Shown here: in pieces, positions 61,847-64,000 of the stretch
How positions within the stretch are numbered: position 1 is the stretch's first letter
How the letters are laid out: each line of letters starts with the position of its first letter
NCBI GenBank assembly: GCA_034509755.1
Contig: CM067552.1
Location: 19,464,753-19,528,752, forward strand
DNA length: 64,000 nucleotides
Direction: 5' to 3'
Source of the DNA: Anisodus tanguticus
Lineage: Eukaryota; Streptophyta; Magnoliopsida; Solanales; Solanaceae
Made by a program: the position numbers and the translations under genes
Notes under the pieces: generated by a model
The model's input: the letters and a program-made list of their open reading frames with translations, nothing else
What the model was told of the DNA's origin: nothing
The model's database searches: none

Positions 61847-62512
61847 ATGGACGATGAAAGACGAGAAAATGGGCCAAATGTGGGTATTACAGGAAGTTCA
61901 GAGAGTAGTTCAAATATAACCATCCCGACATCAACACATATAACAACATCTACATTGACAATCATTTCAAATAATGTCAATAATAACAATAGTAGTACTA
62001 GTAACAAAGAACAAGATCGGTTCCTTCCTATAGCTAATGTTGGGCGAATCATGAAGAAGGTCATCCCAGGAAATGGGAAGATCTCGAAAGATGCAAAAGA
62101 GACTGTTCAAGAGTGTGTGTCAGAATTTATTAGCTTTGTTACTGGAGAAGCATCGGATAAATGCCAGCGAGAGAAGAGAAAGACAATCAATGGTGATGAC
62201 ATCATCTGGGCGATCACAATTCTCGGGTTTGAAGATTATGTGAACCCACTTAAACAGTATCTTAACAAATATAGAGAGTTAGAAGGTGAAAAGTTAAATG
62301 TTCCAAAGCAACAACGTTTGGAACCACAACAACAACAACAACATGACCAGAAGCCAACTTTTTCTTACAACACTGTATATTCTACCGCTGGTCTTCTTCC
62401 TCAGGCTTCATTTGTTCCAGCAGATCAATCATTTCCTTTCCCATTTTCCCCCAACTCAATCGAGTCACAAATACCTAAACAGGAACATGCTGATTCTATG
62501 GGTCACTGGTAA
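61847..62512 (+). CDS. NF-YB: NF-YB histone-fold subunit of the CCAAT-binding factor NF-Y
   Basis: 221 aa, intronless, as most plant NF-YB genes are. NF-YB pairs with NF-YC through a histone fold in the nucleus; with NF-YA the trimer binds CCAAT boxes, and with CONSTANS-type proteins it acts in flowering. Residues 1-54 are an Asn/Ser/Thr-rich tail. The fold core spans about 55-147: QDRFLPIANVGRIMKK, NGKISKDAKETVQECVSEFI, SFVTGEASDKCQREKRKTIN, GDDIIWAITILGFEDYV. The C-tail has a Q5 run (161-165) and ends DSMGHW. Lys81 in KISKDAKE, where LEC1 types have Asp, puts it in the non-LEC1 group. IIWAI replaces the common LLWAM. I chose the ATG at 61847; the upstream in-frame TTG is no start. No break is seen, and it is the only intact gene here. 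Confidence 0.93.
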   Translation: MDDERRENGPNVGITGSSESSSNITIPTSTHITTSTLTIISNNVNNNNSSTSNKEQDRFLPIANVGRIMKKVIPGNGKISKDAKETVQECVSEFISFVTGEASDKCQREKRKTINGDDIIWAITILGFEDYVNPLKQYLNKYRELEGEKLNVPKQQRLEPQQQQQHDQKPTFSYNTVYSTAGLLPQASFVPADQSFPFPFSPNSIESQIPKQEHADSMGHW

Positions 62513-63284
62513 TAATATATTTGAACAAGATAAATGAATATATTTTATTTTTTCCCTTATAATATATATTTCATAATGTAATGTAATATAGTATGAAACG
62601 AAAGAGTATATATGAGTTACAATTTAATGTCCACTTCTTTTTCATATAACAAATTATATCATGGTTAAAGATGACTGGAATTCTTTCGGTTTAACTATTT
62701 ATCCCATTAGACAAATAGATTTTGGTTTTAATTCTCTTTGTTGTGTAAGATGTAGTTTTTCCCTGGAATACTGCTTTAGCGATGAACTTTTACAATTACT
62801 TTTTTATGTTTGTTTTCTTTTTCAGTTTTCCTTTGAGTATACATAATCAACAAGCATGCCCATCTACGTGTTATTTGTTAGAATAATAGTGAATGGGGTA
62901 TCTCATAAAAATATTTCACATTAATACTTATTCAAAATGTATAAATTTATTATTTTACCATTAAATGTGACTCTATTTCATGTAATGGATAGTTATTATA
63001 TATTTGTAACCGTTGGATCATGATGATAATTATTCACTCATTAAAACATCCTGATTTCCTTACCTATGTAGACACATCCTTTTCTTTTGTGAGATACAAA
63101 CCGAAAATACAGAAACACTATTCTTACTTTTGTTTTATTTTCATTCAAAATAGATTTTTTTGATTGCTTGTTCTAGTTTTATACTAGAATAGTTTGTTGA
63201 ATTTTGAGAAATACACCTACACCGCATGAAATATTCTTAAGGATAGTGTCATCCACGACATGCCAAAAGCTAAAGGGAATCTTT
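62513..63284 (+). other. NF-YB 3' flank
   Basis: AT-rich DNA. The first 100 bp (AATGAATATATTTTATTTTT, TAATGTAATGTAATATAG) hold plant-type far-upstream TGTA and AATA-like poly(A) elements but no perfect AATAAA, so the 3' end is not placed. A 61-codon frame at 62661-62846 is not supported as a gene. No repeat edge is seen until 63285. Confidence 0.5.
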
Positions 63285-64000
63285 TGTCACACCCCAACCT
63301 TGGGGGTGTGGCCGGCACCTGGTGTCCGAGCGTACCGATCTTAATACCCGTGATATATATAATAAGTCATGGGCCGACTAGACCTCTGACATATACTCCA
63401 CTGAATGGGGACATAACCACCTGCACTCAGAAAGGGCCCAACTCATGCACATATATATAACAATGCCGAAAAGGCTGACATATGACTGTCACATCCAACA
63501 CAACTGTCTACAAGCCTCTAAGGAGTATACTGATGGCAACTGGTCGGGACAGGGCCCCTCCATACCCAACTATATACATATGTACATTTGTCATACCTAT
63601 CAGCTCACTACGAAACTCAAGAAGAATGGAGTGTGATAGCTTCCAGATGAGTCGAGTCCTACTGTGAGGAAAGCATCTGCATATCTATCTGTACTTGCAG
63701 GAATTAACGCCGTGTCCCCGGAAAGGGACATCAGTACGAAAGATGTACTGAATATGTAAGGCTGGGACTGTAAATAAGTACAATTATATAACTAAAACAT
63801 AAACTGAAACTGTAACTGAATGTATAACTATAGGGTAAAGGTGTGGAAATACAATATGTACTCTGAGTGACTATGTGGGCAAGAATATGCATAATGACAT
63901 ATAATCGCTTATATAATGTCGTAGGCCTCTGTGGATAATATCATCAATGTCATATCTGTATAAACTGCGTATATAATGCCATAGGCCTCTGTGGGCAATA
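63285..64000 (-). repeat. LTR entering at the right end of the window
   Basis: The plus strand starts TGTCACACCCCAACCTTGGG, the reverse complement of a CCCAAGGTTGGGGTGTGACA LTR end; no PBS lies outside, so it is a 3' or solo LTR. It matches the 3' half of 28247-30525 inverted, including ATATATAATGCCATAGGCCT repeat units at 63900-64000. It continues beyond the window. Confidence 0.85.

Noticed and set aside
62661..62846. 61-codon frame downstream of NF-YB as a small gene
   Set aside because: AT-rich 3' flank with no start context, no homology I can name, and Phe/Leu-rich text expected from T-rich DNA.
1..64000. tRNA, rRNA, CRISPR or bacterial-type operons
   Set aside because: No tRNA cloverleaf, rRNA signature or spaced direct-repeat array was seen. 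tRNA-like matches are retroelement primer sites or the SINE.

Overview
This window looks like a transposon-saturated intergenic stretch of a plant nuclear genome, most likely from the nightshade family (Solanaceae). The basis is AT-rich DNA, LTR retrotransposons primed by initiator-Met or Asp tRNA, plant-type L1 LINEs with a C-terminal RNase H, and an intronless plant NF-YB gene. The family assignment comes from remembered Solanaceae repeat styles and was not tested by search. I support only one intact host gene in 64 kb: an NF-YB CCAAT-binding subunit at 61847-62512 (+). Almost everything else is retroelement DNA in different states of decay.

Layout. 1-11744: remains of Ty3/gypsy elements: an internal region with integrase (-), its 3.2-kb 5' LTR with a perfect Met primer-binding site (PBS), a truncated LTR (-), and a 3' LTR (+). 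11745-13010: a large imperfect inverted repeat whose arms carry a promoter-like stretch and a matched 22-codon ORF; a SINE abuts it. 13450-18536: two further gypsy LTRs facing each other. 18534-23260: broken gag-pol of a Tat/Ogre-like gypsy element (-), cut inside RNase H. 23573-25460: LTR and internal end of a family whose LTR edges read TGATGTA...TACATCA (here the TGATGT family). 25877-33664: 3' part of one chromovirus-like element (+), then an LTR-plus-gag fragment of a related one (-).

33665-54205 is a four-level nest that can be read base by base. A gypsy LTR was split by an L1 LINE (11-bp target duplication GAAGCTTACCC). The LINE was split by an Athila-like element (duplication ATTAT). 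That element was split by a TGATGT-family element (duplication AGTAA). All three duplications are perfect, so the order of insertion is fixed.

54240-61305: an RTE LINE scrap, a fourth TGATGT-family LTR, and a chromodomain-bearing gypsy element (-) whose 5' half is lost about 540 bp upstream of the NF-YB start codon. 61306-63284: the NF-YB gene island. 63285-64000: start of another LTR that runs out of the window.

The most unusual non-gene signals are (i) clusters of short self-complementary words in the 5' part of nearly every LTR family, with a different word per family; (ii) a sense-strand frame kept largely open at the same place in all four TGATGT-family LTRs; and (iii) the hairpin at 11745-13010.
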